64,000 nucleotides of DNA, from assembly GCF_947502895.1 (NCBI RefSeq), contig NZ_CANNBM010000001.1:1550001-1614000 (forward strand), read 5' to 3'. Under the pieces are notes generated by a model that was not told where the DNA came from, did not search any database, and saw only the letters and a program-made list of their open reading frames with translations. This DNA is from an uncultured Sulfitobacter sp. (lineage in GTDB: Bacteria; Pseudomonadota; Alphaproteobacteria; Rhodobacterales; Rhodobacteraceae). Shown piece by piece: positions 43,900-52,713 of the stretch. Position numbers and translations under genes: made by a program. The stretch's first letter is position 1; each line of letters begins with the position of its first letter.

Positions 43900-44901
43900 T
43901 CAAGATGTCGGGTGGCGGTAAGCAGCAGAGTAGCTGCCTGTCACGTAATGCTCTAGCTGCCGCTCAATATCGTTCAGCAGGGATGACGCGCCAAAACGGA
44001 AGAGGTCGGGCTGCAACCAACGATCGCCCAGCTCTTCCTTTATCAGCGCGAGATAGGTGATCGCGTCTTTCGCCTTGGATATGCCGCCAGCGGGTTTATA
44101 GCCCACGCGGTATCCTGTACGGTCATAATAGTCGCGGATTGCGCGCACCATCACGAGGGTGACAGGCAGGGTCGCATTTACGCTTTCCTTGCCTGTCGAC
44201 GTTTTAATGAAGTCGGCACCCGCCATCATGCACACAAGGCTGGCACGTGCCACATTGCGCAGGCTGCCCAATTCGCCTGTGGCAAGGATCGCTTTGACAT
44301 GAGCTTCGCCGCATGCTGCACGAAACGCCCGCATCTCGTCATAGAGGGCTTGCCAGTTCCCCTCCAGCACATGACGGCGCGAGATGACAATGTCGATCTC
44401 GGCTGCGCCTGCGGCCACGCTCTGTTCAATCTCGGCGATGCGCAGCGGCAGAGGAGACAGGCCAGCGGGAAAACCGGTGGAGACAGCCGCAACCGGAATA
44501 CCGCTGCCGTGCAACGCGGTAACGGCAGGGGTAATCATCTCGTGGTAGACACAAACTGCGCCCACGGTGATCGGCCTCATTCCCAAAACGTCCAGTGTTG
44601 CAGCAGCGATCGGTTGGCGCGCCTTGGCGCACAGACGCCCGACACGGCGTGCAGTGTCGTCGCCCGACAGGGTCGTCAGATCTATGCAGGTGACAGCACG
44701 CAGCAGCCATGCGGCCTGATGTGCCTTTTTTACCGACCGTCGCGCAGGCAGCGAAGTAGCCCGCCGCTCTATCGCGGAGGTGTTTGCCTGCGCACCCAGA
44801 ACCCAGTTCAAATCAAGTGGCATACCCGCATTCCGCGGCTCGGTGATTTGGGGCAAATGATTGGTGGCAGGCGCGGTAGCAGACAGGGTGGAGGCGGACA
44901 T
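43900..44901 (-). CDS. deoC: Deoxyribose-phosphate aldolase
   Basis: The 333-residue protein has the DeoC core: the Schiff-base lysine in GADFIKTSTGK, a second lysine in GYKPAGGIS, and CIDLTTL near the start of the barrel. It splits deoxyribose 5-phosphate into glyceraldehyde 3-phosphate and acetaldehyde during nucleoside salvage. The protein is longer than E. coli DeoC by about 70 residues at the N-terminus, as in class with eukaryotic-like DeoC. AAGG lies seven bases before the ATG. It forms an operon with the ALDH16 gene; no other deo genes are in the window. Confidence 0.92.
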   Translation of the reverse strand: MSASTLSATAPATNHLPQITEPRNAGMPLDLNWVLGAQANTSAIERRATSLPARRSVKKAHQAAWLLRAVTCIDLTTLSGDDTARRVGRLCAKARQPIAAATLDVLGMRPITVGAVCVYHEMITPAVTALHGSGIPVAAVSTGFPAGLSPLPLRIAEIEQSVAAGAAEIDIVISRRHVLEGNWQALYDEMRAFRAACGEAHVKAILATGELGSLRNVARASLVCMMAGADFIKTSTGKESVNATLPVTLVMVRAIRDYYDRTGYRVGYKPAGGISKAKDAITYLALIKEELGDRWLQPDLFRFGASSLLNDIERQLEHYVTGSYSAAYRHPTS

Positions 44902-45201
44902 AAAAGCACCTTTTGATAAACGCCCTCACAGGGTCGCATGGGGGTGGGCCGATTGGCAAGATAAGGGTGTAGGTGCCGCAGGGGCAATTTGGCGCGTGAA
45001 TTTGCGCGAAAAAGTGCAGAGACGGGTGCCAAACCAAACCGATTCGCAACATTCGCGTCTGATTCGCCGCATTTATGGTTAATGATTCGTTTTTACTTTG
45101 ACGAGGGATTCGCCTTCGGCCTATATCTGGTGAATAATCTTTGAAGCGCCATTTTTGTAGCATCTGCTGCTATATCTGGTGGTTTTGGCCTGGGGGGCGA
45201 G
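44902..45201. other. Divergent region between deoC and the rhodanese-LysM genes
   Basis: No gene is supported. The 300 bases contain the promoters of both units, a cluster of GATTC sites (45041-45111) and a 12-base direct repeat CTATATCTGGTG at 45121 and 45170. Confidence 0.6.
45041..45111. promoter_or_regulatory. Cluster of four GANTC sites (possible CcrM targets)
   Basis: GATTCG occurs at 45041, 45061, 45084 and 45107 (spacings 20, 23, 23), with an extra ATTCG at 45051. GANTC is the CcrM methylation site of alphaproteobacteria. A TTAA, half of a CtrA box, is at 45079. Cell-cycle control of the downstream genes is an inference. Confidence 0.4.
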
Positions 45202-45813
45202 ATGATTGGACGAACGGCGCTCTTTGTGGCGGCCATTGCTGCGCATACAACTGTTTTGAACGCTCAGGATCAGACGGCCAAGGGACAAGCCTCGTTCATT
45301 TTCAATGGTTCGCAAATTTCTATCAGTCAAAATTCTGCTCAGGCCGCAGACTATGCCGCGCGCTTCTCGGCGGTTCCGCCCTCTTGTGACCCGCACTGCA
45401 TCGCACCATTTCAGGCGGCCGTCGGTATCGAGACGGTAATTGAGCCGCAGGTATTGAACTTCTTGGTCAACGCTGTGGGCAAAAACGAAGGTCTGCTGCT
45501 GGACGCGCGGATGCCAGAAGACCGCGCGTTGGGCTATATCCCCGGATCTGTCAGCTTGCCCTTTGCGACGCTGGCGCAAGACAACAAATTTCGAGACCAG
45601 ATTTTGATGGCGCTGGGCGTGCGCGTGTTTGAAGACGTTTACAATTTTTCTGACGCCCAAAGACTGATGATTTATGACAATGGCCCCTCGCAGAATGATG
45701 CGGGTGTGCTGATCTCCTATTTGTTGGAGGCCGGCTATCCCCCCGAACTGATGAGCTACTATCGTGGTGGCATGCAGGTTTGGTCTGTTTTGGCGCTCAC
45801 GATTGAGGAGTAG
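45202..45813 (+). CDS. Exported rhodanese-like protein lacking the catalytic cysteine
   Basis: The 203-residue protein has an N-terminal signal (ALFVAAIAAHTTVLNA) and a rhodanese fold with LLLDARMPEDRALGYIPGSVSLPF. The loop that normally carries the catalytic cysteine reads LMIYDNGPSQNDAG, with no cysteine, so sulfur transfer is unlikely and a binding role is more plausible. Two other cysteines (CDPHC) lie before the domain. GGGGGGCGAG directly precedes the ATG. The LysM gene starts four bases after its stop, so the two are co-expressed and probably act together in the periplasm. Confidence 0.8.
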   Translation: MIGRTALFVAAIAAHTTVLNAQDQTAKGQASFIFNGSQISISQNSAQAADYAARFSAVPPSCDPHCIAPFQAAVGIETVIEPQVLNFLVNAVGKNEGLLLDARMPEDRALGYIPGSVSLPFATLAQDNKFRDQILMALGVRVFEDVYNFSDAQRLMIYDNGPSQNDAGVLISYLLEAGYPPELMSYYRGGMQVWSVLALTIEE

Positions 45814-45817
45814 TGAA

Positions 45818-46996
45818 ATGAGTAATGGTTCCCCCAAGATTTCTTTTTCACCCACCCCTGTCGTGGCAGAGGTGTCTAATGATGCGTATGAACCCGCAGA
45901 GCCACAGGTGGCTCAGCCGACCCAGCAACCCGAGATAGAGCCCGCCGAGGCGGCAGTCGCACCACGCAAGCGGGTAGAAATAAAGCCCGCACCCCAGCCG
46001 CCCGAGGCCAGTGTAAAAGAGGCCAGTGTTAAAGCTGATCCCGTTGCCACTCCGTTTGCGCCCAAAGGTCTGATGGCAGCACCGCCGCCCGAGCCAGGGT
46101 TTTTCCAGCGTAACGCGATGGCGATCGCTGTAAGCCTGATCGTGGTTTTGACATTTATGCTGGGTGTGACAACCGCACTGTTGTGGAGTGGTAATATTCA
46201 ACAGGCAAACGCGCCTGACGATGTAACACCCACATTCTCTATGGCATCGCAGGACAGCCAGCCGATGGCGGTCCTTGCACAAGATCCGATTATCGCGGCC
46301 ACCGAGAGCGAAGTCGTGACGCGGACAGCTGTAGCTGATTTTACAGACATTGCACCGGTGGAGACTGCCCCCGAGAACATTACAGAAGTCGTTGCCCCGA
46401 TGGAGCAACCCGAACCAGCCCCCGTGGAGGAGGCACCTGCGCCTTTGACGCTCGCGCAGAAAATTGCCAACGCTCAGTCGATATTGAACGCGAACAAACT
46501 GCGGATGTTGCAAGAGGGAGTGCTGGCAGGTCTCTACACCATCGAGACCAAGGAGATTGATGGCGTCAAGCGCGTCAGGCTGGATACAATCAACACCGAT
46601 TTGTCTGATGACGGTGTGGGCAGGCTGTTGCTGCAAGCCGCCTCTGAGGGTCAGATTGAATTGCCACGCTCGTTCCGCAATTCCGAAGGCGGGGTAGATC
46701 TTGATACAATGATGTTCAGCCTCGTGCAAAATTCACTGGCCCGAAACGGCACAGAGGATGGCGTGAAAGCGGCGCGGGACATGTCGCGCAAGATTTTTGC
46801 CGCCTCCACCGTGCGAACAGAAGATGTTGGCGGCAAGCGCATCTACACCGTGCAGCGCGGCGACAGCCTCGCGTTTATTGCGCTACAATTTTATGGCAAA
46901 CCCGGTGCGTTCAAACGCATTCTGGATGCCAACCGAGACACGTTACAATCGCCCGACAAGATCCAGGTAGGCCAGCGGTTAATAATACCCAGCTGA
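45818..46996 (+). CDS. Single-pass membrane protein with C-terminal LysM domain
   Basis: The 392-residue protein has a Pro/Glu/Ala-rich cytoplasmic segment (about 1-100), one membrane helix (AIAVSLIVVLTFMLGVTTALLW, near residues 103-125), an acidic low-complexity linker, a mixed alpha/beta region, and a C-terminal LysM domain (YTVQRGDSLAFIALQFYG...GQRLIIPS). LysM binds peptidoglycan, so the protein probably links the inner membrane to the wall. The start at 45818 follows the rhodanese stop with GAGGAG about eight bases upstream. A strong terminator follows. Confidence 0.82.
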   Translation: MSNGSPKISFSPTPVVAEVSNDAYEPAEPQVAQPTQQPEIEPAEAAVAPRKRVEIKPAPQPPEASVKEASVKADPVATPFAPKGLMAAPPPEPGFFQRNAMAIAVSLIVVLTFMLGVTTALLWSGNIQQANAPDDVTPTFSMASQDSQPMAVLAQDPIIAATESEVVTRTAVADFTDIAPVETAPENITEVVAPMEQPEPAPVEEAPAPLTLAQKIANAQSILNANKLRMLQEGVLAGLYTIETKEIDGVKRVRLDTINTDLSDDGVGRLLLQAASEGQIELPRSFRNSEGGVDLDTMMFSLVQNSLARNGTEDGVKAARDMSRKIFAASTVRTEDVGGKRIYTVQRGDSLAFIALQFYGKPGAFKRILDANRDTLQSPDKIQVGQRLIIPS

Positions 46997-47038
46997 CATA
47001 AAAATAAGAAAAGACGTCTCAATGGCGTCGGGCGAGCG

Positions 47039-47074
47039 GCGGGCTGGACAGAAATGTCCGGCCCGACTGTGTTT
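47039..47074 (+). terminator. Rho-independent terminator after the LysM gene
   Basis: CGGGCTGGACA (47039-47049) and TGTCCGGCCCG (47054-47064) form an 11-base stem with one G-U pair and a GAAA tetraloop. TTTT follows at 47071. Confidence 0.8.
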
Positions 47075-47184
47075 TGGGGTGCCGGACTGCCTGTTTGCAT
47101 ACGTCCAATCTAGTGGAAATAAGCAAGGGTAGCACCAGCACTGCGGGTTTCAGAATCGCGTGATCCTATGCTAGGTGTTGCGGC

Positions 47185-49035
47185 ATGGCGCAGATTGACC
47201 CCAACATAAGCACTTCACAGCCCGTCATCCGCCAGTTGGATGAAACGGCGATCAACCGCATTGCCGCTGGCGAAGTGGTCGAGCGGCCTGCATCTGCGGT
47301 TAAGGAGCTGGTCGAGAACGCGATTGATGCGGGGGCGCAGCGCATCACTGTTGAATATGCTGATGGCGGCAAGACAATGATCCGTGTCACTGATGATGGC
47401 TGCGGTATTGCCGGCGCTGATTTGCCACTGGCGCTCTCGCGTCACGCGACCTCCAAAATTGATGGCACCGATCTGCTCAACATCCACTCCTTCGGGTTTC
47501 GTGGTGAAGCCTTGCCGTCGCTGGGGGCGGTGGGGCGATTGACGATCACGAGCCGTGCGCAGGGCCATGACGGTGCCGAGATCAGCGTGACAGGCGGTAA
47601 ACATGCGCCCGTCAAACCCGCAGGGCTGAGCGCTGGGACAGTCGTGACTTTGCGCGATCTTTTTTATGCTACGCCCGCGCGGTTGAAATTTCTGCGCACT
47701 GACCGCGCCGAGGCGCAGGCGATTGGTGATGTGATCAAACGTCTCGCCATGGCCGAGCCTTTCGTCCGTTTTGTGCTGCGCGATGTCTCTGGCGACGGGC
47801 CGGGGCGGGATGTCTTTCGCGCCGAAGCCGAGCAGGGCGATCTCTTTGAGGCGCTGCACGGGCGCTTGCGGCAGGTCTTGGGGCGCGAGTTTGCCGAAAA
47901 CGCATTGGCGATAGATGCGCAGCGCGAAGGGTTTCATCTGACGGGGTTTGCCGCCCTGCCGACCTATTCGCGCGGCAGTTCGGTGGCACAGTACCTTTTC
48001 GTTAATGGCCGTCCGGTGAAAGACAAGATGCTCATTGGCGCGTTGCGCGGCGCGTACTCCGATTTCCTGAGCCGTGACAGGCATCCGGCCGCTGCGCTCT
48101 TTGTGGATTGTGATCCCAATCTTGTGGACGTGAATGTGCATCCCGCCAAATCCGAGGTCCGCTTTCGCGAGCCGGGTGTGGTGCGCGGGCTGATTGTATC
48201 GGCGCTGCGGCATGCGCTGGCCGACGCCGGCCACCGTGCCTCAACTACGGTGGCCGATGCCACACTGGGTGCGATGCGCCCAGAGCCTACAGGCGATTCT
48301 CCGCGCGTCTACCAGATGGACCGTCCGACACATGGCGCACGTCACGCGGCCTATCAGGCCCAAGCGCCCGAAGGCTTCGCCGAAATGCGCGGCCCGTGGG
48401 GCAGGGTGGAGCGTTCGGACGAGGAGCGCCCGCAGGGCAGCGAGGAGCCTGTCGAGTACCCCCTTGGCACCGCACGGGGTCAGGTGCACGAGAATTACAT
48501 AATCGCCCAAACAGCCACAGGCATGGTGATCGTGGATCAACACGCCGCTCATGAGCGGTTGGTCTATGAAAAGCTCAAGCGCCAGATGGCCGAGAACGGC
48601 GTTCCTGCGCAGGCGCTGCTGATCCCCGAGATTATCGCACTTTCGCCGTCGGATCGCGCACGGATCCTCTCCGTAGCCGAGCCGTTGGCCCGATTTGGAT
48701 TGGGGATCGAGCCGTTCGGCGGCGATGCCATCGCCGTGCGCGAAACCCCCGCAATTCTGGGCGAAGTCAACGCCGAGGCAATGATCCGCGATATTCTGGA
48801 CGAGCTGGAGGGCGAGGGAGAGAGCCTGCTGGTCCAAGCCCGCATAGAGGCGATCCTGAGCCGCGTTGCCTGTCACGGCTCTATCCGCTCGGGCCGCTGG
48901 ATGCGCGCCGAGGAAATGAACGCCCTGCTGCGCGAGATGGAGGCCACACCCCACTCAGGCCAGTGCAACCATGGCCGTCCCACGTATGTCGAGCTGAAAC
49001 TCACCGATATCGAACGGCTGTTCGGCCGCACATGA
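47185..49035 (+). CDS. mutL: DNA mismatch repair protein MutL
   Basis: The 616-residue protein has the GHKL ATPase motifs (VKELVENAIDAGA, DDGCGI, GFRGEALPS) and a C-terminal dimerisation domain. The latter contains DQHAAHERLVYE, matching the DQHA-x2-E-x4-E endonuclease motif of MutL proteins from organisms without MutH, and CNHGRP near the end. It couples mismatch recognition by MutS to strand incision. A MutH would therefore not be expected. Its stop overlaps the rmuC start by four bases. Confidence 0.96.
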   Translation: MAQIDPNISTSQPVIRQLDETAINRIAAGEVVERPASAVKELVENAIDAGAQRITVEYADGGKTMIRVTDDGCGIAGADLPLALSRHATSKIDGTDLLNIHSFGFRGEALPSLGAVGRLTITSRAQGHDGAEISVTGGKHAPVKPAGLSAGTVVTLRDLFYATPARLKFLRTDRAEAQAIGDVIKRLAMAEPFVRFVLRDVSGDGPGRDVFRAEAEQGDLFEALHGRLRQVLGREFAENALAIDAQREGFHLTGFAALPTYSRGSSVAQYLFVNGRPVKDKMLIGALRGAYSDFLSRDRHPAAALFVDCDPNLVDVNVHPAKSEVRFREPGVVRGLIVSALRHALADAGHRASTTVADATLGAMRPEPTGDSPRVYQMDRPTHGARHAAYQAQAPEGFAEMRGPWGRVERSDEERPQGSEEPVEYPLGTARGQVHENYIIAQTATGMVIVDQHAAHERLVYEKLKRQMAENGVPAQALLIPEIIALSPSDRARILSVAEPLARFGLGIEPFGGDAIAVRETPAILGEVNAEAMIRDILDELEGEGESLLVQARIEAILSRVACHGSIRSGRWMRAEEMNALLREMEATPHSGQCNHGRPTYVELKLTDIERLFGRT

Positions 49036-50213
49036 TCCAGCTGGCGGGGGTTGAGTTTGATCTGAACGATCCTGTGGTTCTCGTGGCTGGTGCTGCCTTG
49101 ATTGCCTTGATGCTGATTGTCGTGCTGCTGGTAGTGATGCTGTTGCGGCCCACGCGGGTGCCGGCACCTTTGGTGCAGCAGCTGCACCATCTGGGGCGCG
49201 GTCAGGACCAGTTGCGGGGTAATCTGCAAACCGTCTCCGATACCCAAGCGCATGCACAAACCCAACTGATCCAGAGCCTTGAGGCGCGGTTGGGAACAGT
49301 GCAACTGCAGATGCAGCAGCAATTGGCCCAGATGCAGGAGCGCACGAACGCAAGCCTGCATGGCTCGGCCCAGCGGACAACCACCAGCCTGACGCAGCTG
49401 CAAGAGCGCCTGCGTGCGATTGACCGCGCCCAAGACAACATCACCAAACTGTCAGGCGACGTTCTGTCGCTTCAGGATATACTGAGCAACAAGCAGACGC
49501 GCGGGGCCTTCGGTGAAATCCAGCTGAACGATATTGTGTCAAAAGCCCTCCCAAAAGACAGCTATTCGATGCAAAAAACGCTGAGTAACGGACGCCGCGC
49601 CGATTGTCTGATCCACTTGCCCAATCCCCCTGGCCCGATCGTGATCGATGCCAAATTCCCGCTGGAAGCCTATGAGGCGCTTCACCGTGCGGGCACTGAT
49701 TGGGAGCTCAAATCAGCCGTGGCGAACATGCGGACATCCGTGCGCAAACACATCCGCGATATCTCGGAAAAGTACATTCTGGATGGCGAGACTGCTGATG
49801 GCGCGCTGATGTTCCTGCCCTCCGAGGCTGTCTATGCCGAACTGCACGCAAATTTTCCCGAACTGGTGCGCGAAGGGTTTGATGCGCGTGTCTGGATCGT
49901 ATCGCCCACCACCTGCATGGCCACGCTGCACACCATGCGCGCAATCCTCAAAGATGCACGGATGCGCGAACAAGCGGGCGAAATCCGCAAAACCCTGCGC
50001 CTGCTTCACCGCGATGTGGAACTGGTGGTGCAGCGGGTAGGGAAACTCGATACCCATTTCCGCCAAGCGCGCGAAGATCTGGACGGGATCGGCACAGCGG
50101 CCGAGCGTGCGGGCAAACGGGCGGCGAAGCTGGATAATTTTGACTTCGAAGAACTGGACGCAGAGGATGAACCCACCCCTCTTGCCGCTGTCAAAGGACC
50201 AGCTAACTCATGA
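49032..50213 (+). CDS. rmuC: DNA recombination protein RmuC homologue
   Basis: The 393-residue protein has an N-terminal membrane helix (VAGAALIALMLIVVLLVVMLL), a long coiled-coil region rich in Gln, and the RmuC nuclease-like domain with LSNKQTRGAFGEIQL, VIDAKFPLEAYE and FLPSEAVYAE. RmuC limits recombination at inverted repeats by an unclear mechanism and has the fold of restriction-like endonucleases. It starts in an ATGA overlap with mutL and ends in one with the dehydratase gene, so DNA repair genes and the PLP enzyme share a transcript. Confidence 0.92.
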   Translation: MIQLAGVEFDLNDPVVLVAGAALIALMLIVVLLVVMLLRPTRVPAPLVQQLHHLGRGQDQLRGNLQTVSDTQAHAQTQLIQSLEARLGTVQLQMQQQLAQMQERTNASLHGSAQRTTTSLTQLQERLRAIDRAQDNITKLSGDVLSLQDILSNKQTRGAFGEIQLNDIVSKALPKDSYSMQKTLSNGRRADCLIHLPNPPGPIVIDAKFPLEAYEALHRAGTDWELKSAVANMRTSVRKHIRDISEKYILDGETADGALMFLPSEAVYAELHANFPELVREGFDARVWIVSPTTCMATLHTMRAILKDARMREQAGEIRKTLRLLHRDVELVVQRVGKLDTHFRQAREDLDGIGTAAERAGKRAAKLDNFDFEELDAEDEPTPLAAVKGPANS

Positions 50214-51238
50214 CCCACGCCGCACCTGACACTTCCGACATTTCGCTGGAAGCCATTCACGCCAACACCGACACGCTGGCGCGGGATGTCCGGCGCACGC
50301 CTTGCCTCACGCTGGACAGCGGTGTTGTCTCCGACATGCTGGGCGGTGGCCAAGCGGTGCTCAAGCTGGAGTGCTTTCAGCACACAGGCACGTTCAAGGC
50401 ACGCGGCGCGCTGTCCGTGGCGCGAGGGCTGGACCAAGCACAACTGACGCGGGGTATTACGGCGGCAAGTGCTGGCAACCACGCCATTGCCGCTGCTTGG
50501 GCCGCGCGCAAAGTCGGTGCCTCGGCCAAAGTGGTGATTCAGTCAAATGCCAACCCCTTCCGCATCGCCCTTGCTAAGGCGCAGGGTGCCGAGGTGGTTA
50601 TCAAAGCACCGGGTCCGGACACATTCGCCGAGGCCGAGCGTCTGATGGCCGAAGAGGGCCGCCATTTCATTCACCCTTTCGAAGGGCCGCTTACATCGCT
50701 GGGCACGGCCGGTGTCGGGCTTGAATTGATGCAGGATGCTGATGATCTGGACGCGGTCATCGTCTCCATCGGCGGGGGTGGCTTGATCAGCGGTGTCGCT
50801 GCTGCGGTCAAACAGATCAACCCTGCGTGCAAAGTATACGGGGTTGAACCGATGGGCGCTGCGGGGATGCAGAAATCGCTGGCGGGTGGTGGTCCTGTCA
50901 CGCTGGACGGGGTCAACACAGTGGCCGATAGCCTCGGCGCGCCAATGACACTGCCTCTGGGTCACGCGCTTTGTGCGGCCTATGTCGACGAGGTCGTGTT
51001 GCTGGATGACGATATGATCTGTGCGGGCATGGTTGCCTTTCAGCAAGAGGCGAAACTGGCCGTTGAGCCTGCGGCGGGGGCGGCGCTGGCTGCTGCACTG
51101 GGGCCGCTGCGTGCGCGGTTATCGGGGCTGAAAACCGGCATCATTGTTTGTGGTGCGAATATTGATGTCGCAACATACCAAATGCTGATCACACGCGGGC
51201 TGCCCGTCTATGATGCGCTGCTGGCAACCCACGGCTAG
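50210..51238 (+). CDS. PLP-dependent threonine/serine dehydratase-like enzyme
   Basis: The 342-residue protein has the fold type II PLP features: the cofactor lysine in HTGTFKARGAL, SAGNHAIA, and the glycine-rich phosphate-binding loop GGGGLISG. It resembles the catabolic threonine dehydratase or serine racemase group and lacks the C-terminal regulatory domain of biosynthetic IlvA. Deamination of threonine or serine to 2-oxo acids is likely, but substrate cannot be fixed. It overlaps rmuC by four bases. Confidence 0.85.
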   Translation: MTHAAPDTSDISLEAIHANTDTLARDVRRTPCLTLDSGVVSDMLGGGQAVLKLECFQHTGTFKARGALSVARGLDQAQLTRGITAASAGNHAIAAAWAARKVGASAKVVIQSNANPFRIALAKAQGAEVVIKAPGPDTFAEAERLMAEEGRHFIHPFEGPLTSLGTAGVGLELMQDADDLDAVIVSIGGGGLISGVAAAVKQINPACKVYGVEPMGAAGMQKSLAGGGPVTLDGVNTVADSLGAPMTLPLGHALCAAYVDEVVLLDDDMICAGMVAFQQEAKLAVEPAAGAALAAALGPLRARLSGLKTGIIVCGANIDVATYQMLITRGLPVYDALLATHG

Positions 51239-51266
51239 AATTCCGACAGCTGCCGGACAAGGTGCG

Positions 51267-51932
51267 TCAGATGCGGGCAAATTTCTGCCATATGCGCGGC
51301 AGTAGACCAGAGAAGCGCAAAGGTGCATCCGTCACGGCAAGACATATGCAGTCTTCGTGGATGTCCGCGACGGGGATATGCTGCACGTCGCTGTCTGCAA
51401 TTTCAATATCACCGCGCGCAAAATAGCCATCGTCATCTTGAAACGCGCCTTTGAGAACCAGCGTCATCTCGGTGCCATTGTGGCTATGATCGGGCATTGC
51501 TGCACCTGCAGGGATATGCAGCAATCGTGCTGACGCACCCTTCGAAGTGGGCAGAATGGCCTGCTTGACCCCCATCCCCAGCCCGCGCCAGCGTACGCCT
51601 TCAAGACTGTCCCCAATGTAATCGCGCAGGGGCGCAGGCACATCGCTGGCAATGCGTTTGCTGGGTGCAGGTGATGCTGGTGCGTCCAGCCGCGCCATGA
51701 CCTGTGCAAGGCTTTGTTCCGACAGGGCCGATGTTTCATCCGTATCCAGCAGTGCGCCACCAACTGCATCATAGGCTTGCGCCGCGGCGCGGCATGTATC
51801 GCAAAGCGACACGTGGGTGGCGACGATCAGGTTGAACGCTTCGGGCAATGTACCGGCCGAGTAGGCAATCAGAGTGACCTCATCCAGGTGATGTTTGATA
51901 GCAGACTGCTGCGTGTGGGTTTTCTGTGTCAT
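51267..51932 (-). CDS. chrR: Anti-sigma factor ChrR
   Basis: The 221-residue protein has the ChrR layout: an N-terminal zinc anti-sigma domain with HVSLCDTC (His-x3-Cys-x2-Cys) and a C-terminal cupin domain with PDHSHNGTEMTLVLKG that supplies a second metal site. In Rhodobacter sphaeroides ChrR holds RpoE inactive and is degraded upon singlet oxygen exposure. It begins five bases after the rpoE stop, in the usual order. The cupin site residues appear intact, so singlet-oxygen sensing is expected. Confidence 0.93.
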   Translation of the reverse strand: MTQKTHTQQSAIKHHLDEVTLIAYSAGTLPEAFNLIVATHVSLCDTCRAAAQAYDAVGGALLDTDETSALSEQSLAQVMARLDAPASPAPSKRIASDVPAPLRDYIGDSLEGVRWRGLGMGVKQAILPTSKGASARLLHIPAGAAMPDHSHNGTEMTLVLKGAFQDDDGYFARGDIEIADSDVQHIPVADIHEDCICLAVTDAPLRFSGLLPRIWQKFARI

Positions 51933-51937
51933 GGGTT

Positions 51938-52486
51938 CTATTTCATTGCGTGGCGCAGGCGGTCCAGCGCGAGGCGAATACGGGATTTGATCGTGCCAAG
52001 GGGCAGACCGGTGAGTTTCGAAATTTCGGCTTGGGTCAGATCGCCAAAATAGGCTTGTTCGATCAGACTTCGTTGGTTTTTGGGCAGCTGTGCGATGGCC
52101 TCGACAAGACGCGCGCTTTCTTGCTGCATCTCGATTACTTGCGATTGTTCGGGTTCAGGCTCGGGGCCCCATGGCAGTTCTTCTGGTTCGGGCCGGCGAT
52201 CACGGCGCAGCATGTCGATGCGGCGATTACGCGCTATGGTGAATATCCACGTCGCGACAGAGGCGCGCGTAGGGTCAAACTGTGCAGACTTGCGCCAAAG
52301 CGTGGTCATAACGTCCTGTGCGCATTCTTCAGCGAGTGCTGCGTCCGCGCCTGACTTAATGAGGTAGCCTTTGATGCGCGGTGCGAAATGCGCGAATAGC
52401 GCGGCAAAGGCGTCGCGGTCGCTGTGATCGCGAACACGGATCATTTCGTCGACCCAGATCTTTGATTTTTCGGCGTTTTCGTCCAC
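51938..52486 (-). CDS. rpoE: ECF sigma factor RpoE (ECF11, singlet oxygen response)
   Basis: The 182-residue protein has region 2 (FAALFAHFAPRIKGYLI... DVMTTLWRK) and region 4 (LTQAEISKLTGLPLGTIKSRI) of the ChrR-linked sigma factors. I prefer the GTG at 52486, with AAGG nine bases upstream, because the protein then has the usual size; an in-frame ATG at 52591 would overlap the -10 element of its own candidate promoter. It directs the singlet-oxygen regulon and is followed by its anti-sigma factor. Confidence 0.93.
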   Translation of the reverse strand: MDENAEKSKIWVDEMIRVRDHSDRDAFAALFAHFAPRIKGYLIKSGADAALAEECAQDVMTTLWRKSAQFDPTRASVATWIFTIARNRRIDMLRRDRRPEPEELPWGPEPEPEQSQVIEMQQESARLVEAIAQLPKNQRSLIEQAYFGDLTQAEISKLTGLPLGTIKSRIRLALDRLRHAMK

Positions 52487-52595
52487 GTGCGGGTGCCTTG
52501 AAACATATGATGGCCCCGCCAAAGCTGTGGGCGCCGAAAGGTCAAAGCCTTGAGACGTTCTGCGCGATAGGGTCTGGACAGAGTTTATCATGCAT

Positions 52596-52625
52596 CAGAT
52601 ACGGCGCAATGTGCTTCTTGGATCA
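52596..52625 (-). promoter_or_regulatory. Candidate RpoE-type promoter upstream of rpoE-chrR
   Basis: On the minus strand TGATCC (52625-52620) is followed after 18 bases by TATCTG (52601-52596). TGATCC with an 18-base spacer is the Rhodobacter sphaeroides RpoE -35 pattern, so rpoE probably activates itself. No equally good site was seen facing the divergent operon. Confidence 0.6.
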
Positions 52626-52713
52626 ATAAACATACTAAAAATTCATTTACATCCAATCCATGCTCTGGCCCGTATACCCCAAGATTGCACTTAAGACAGG
52701 AAACAGCTTCCCC

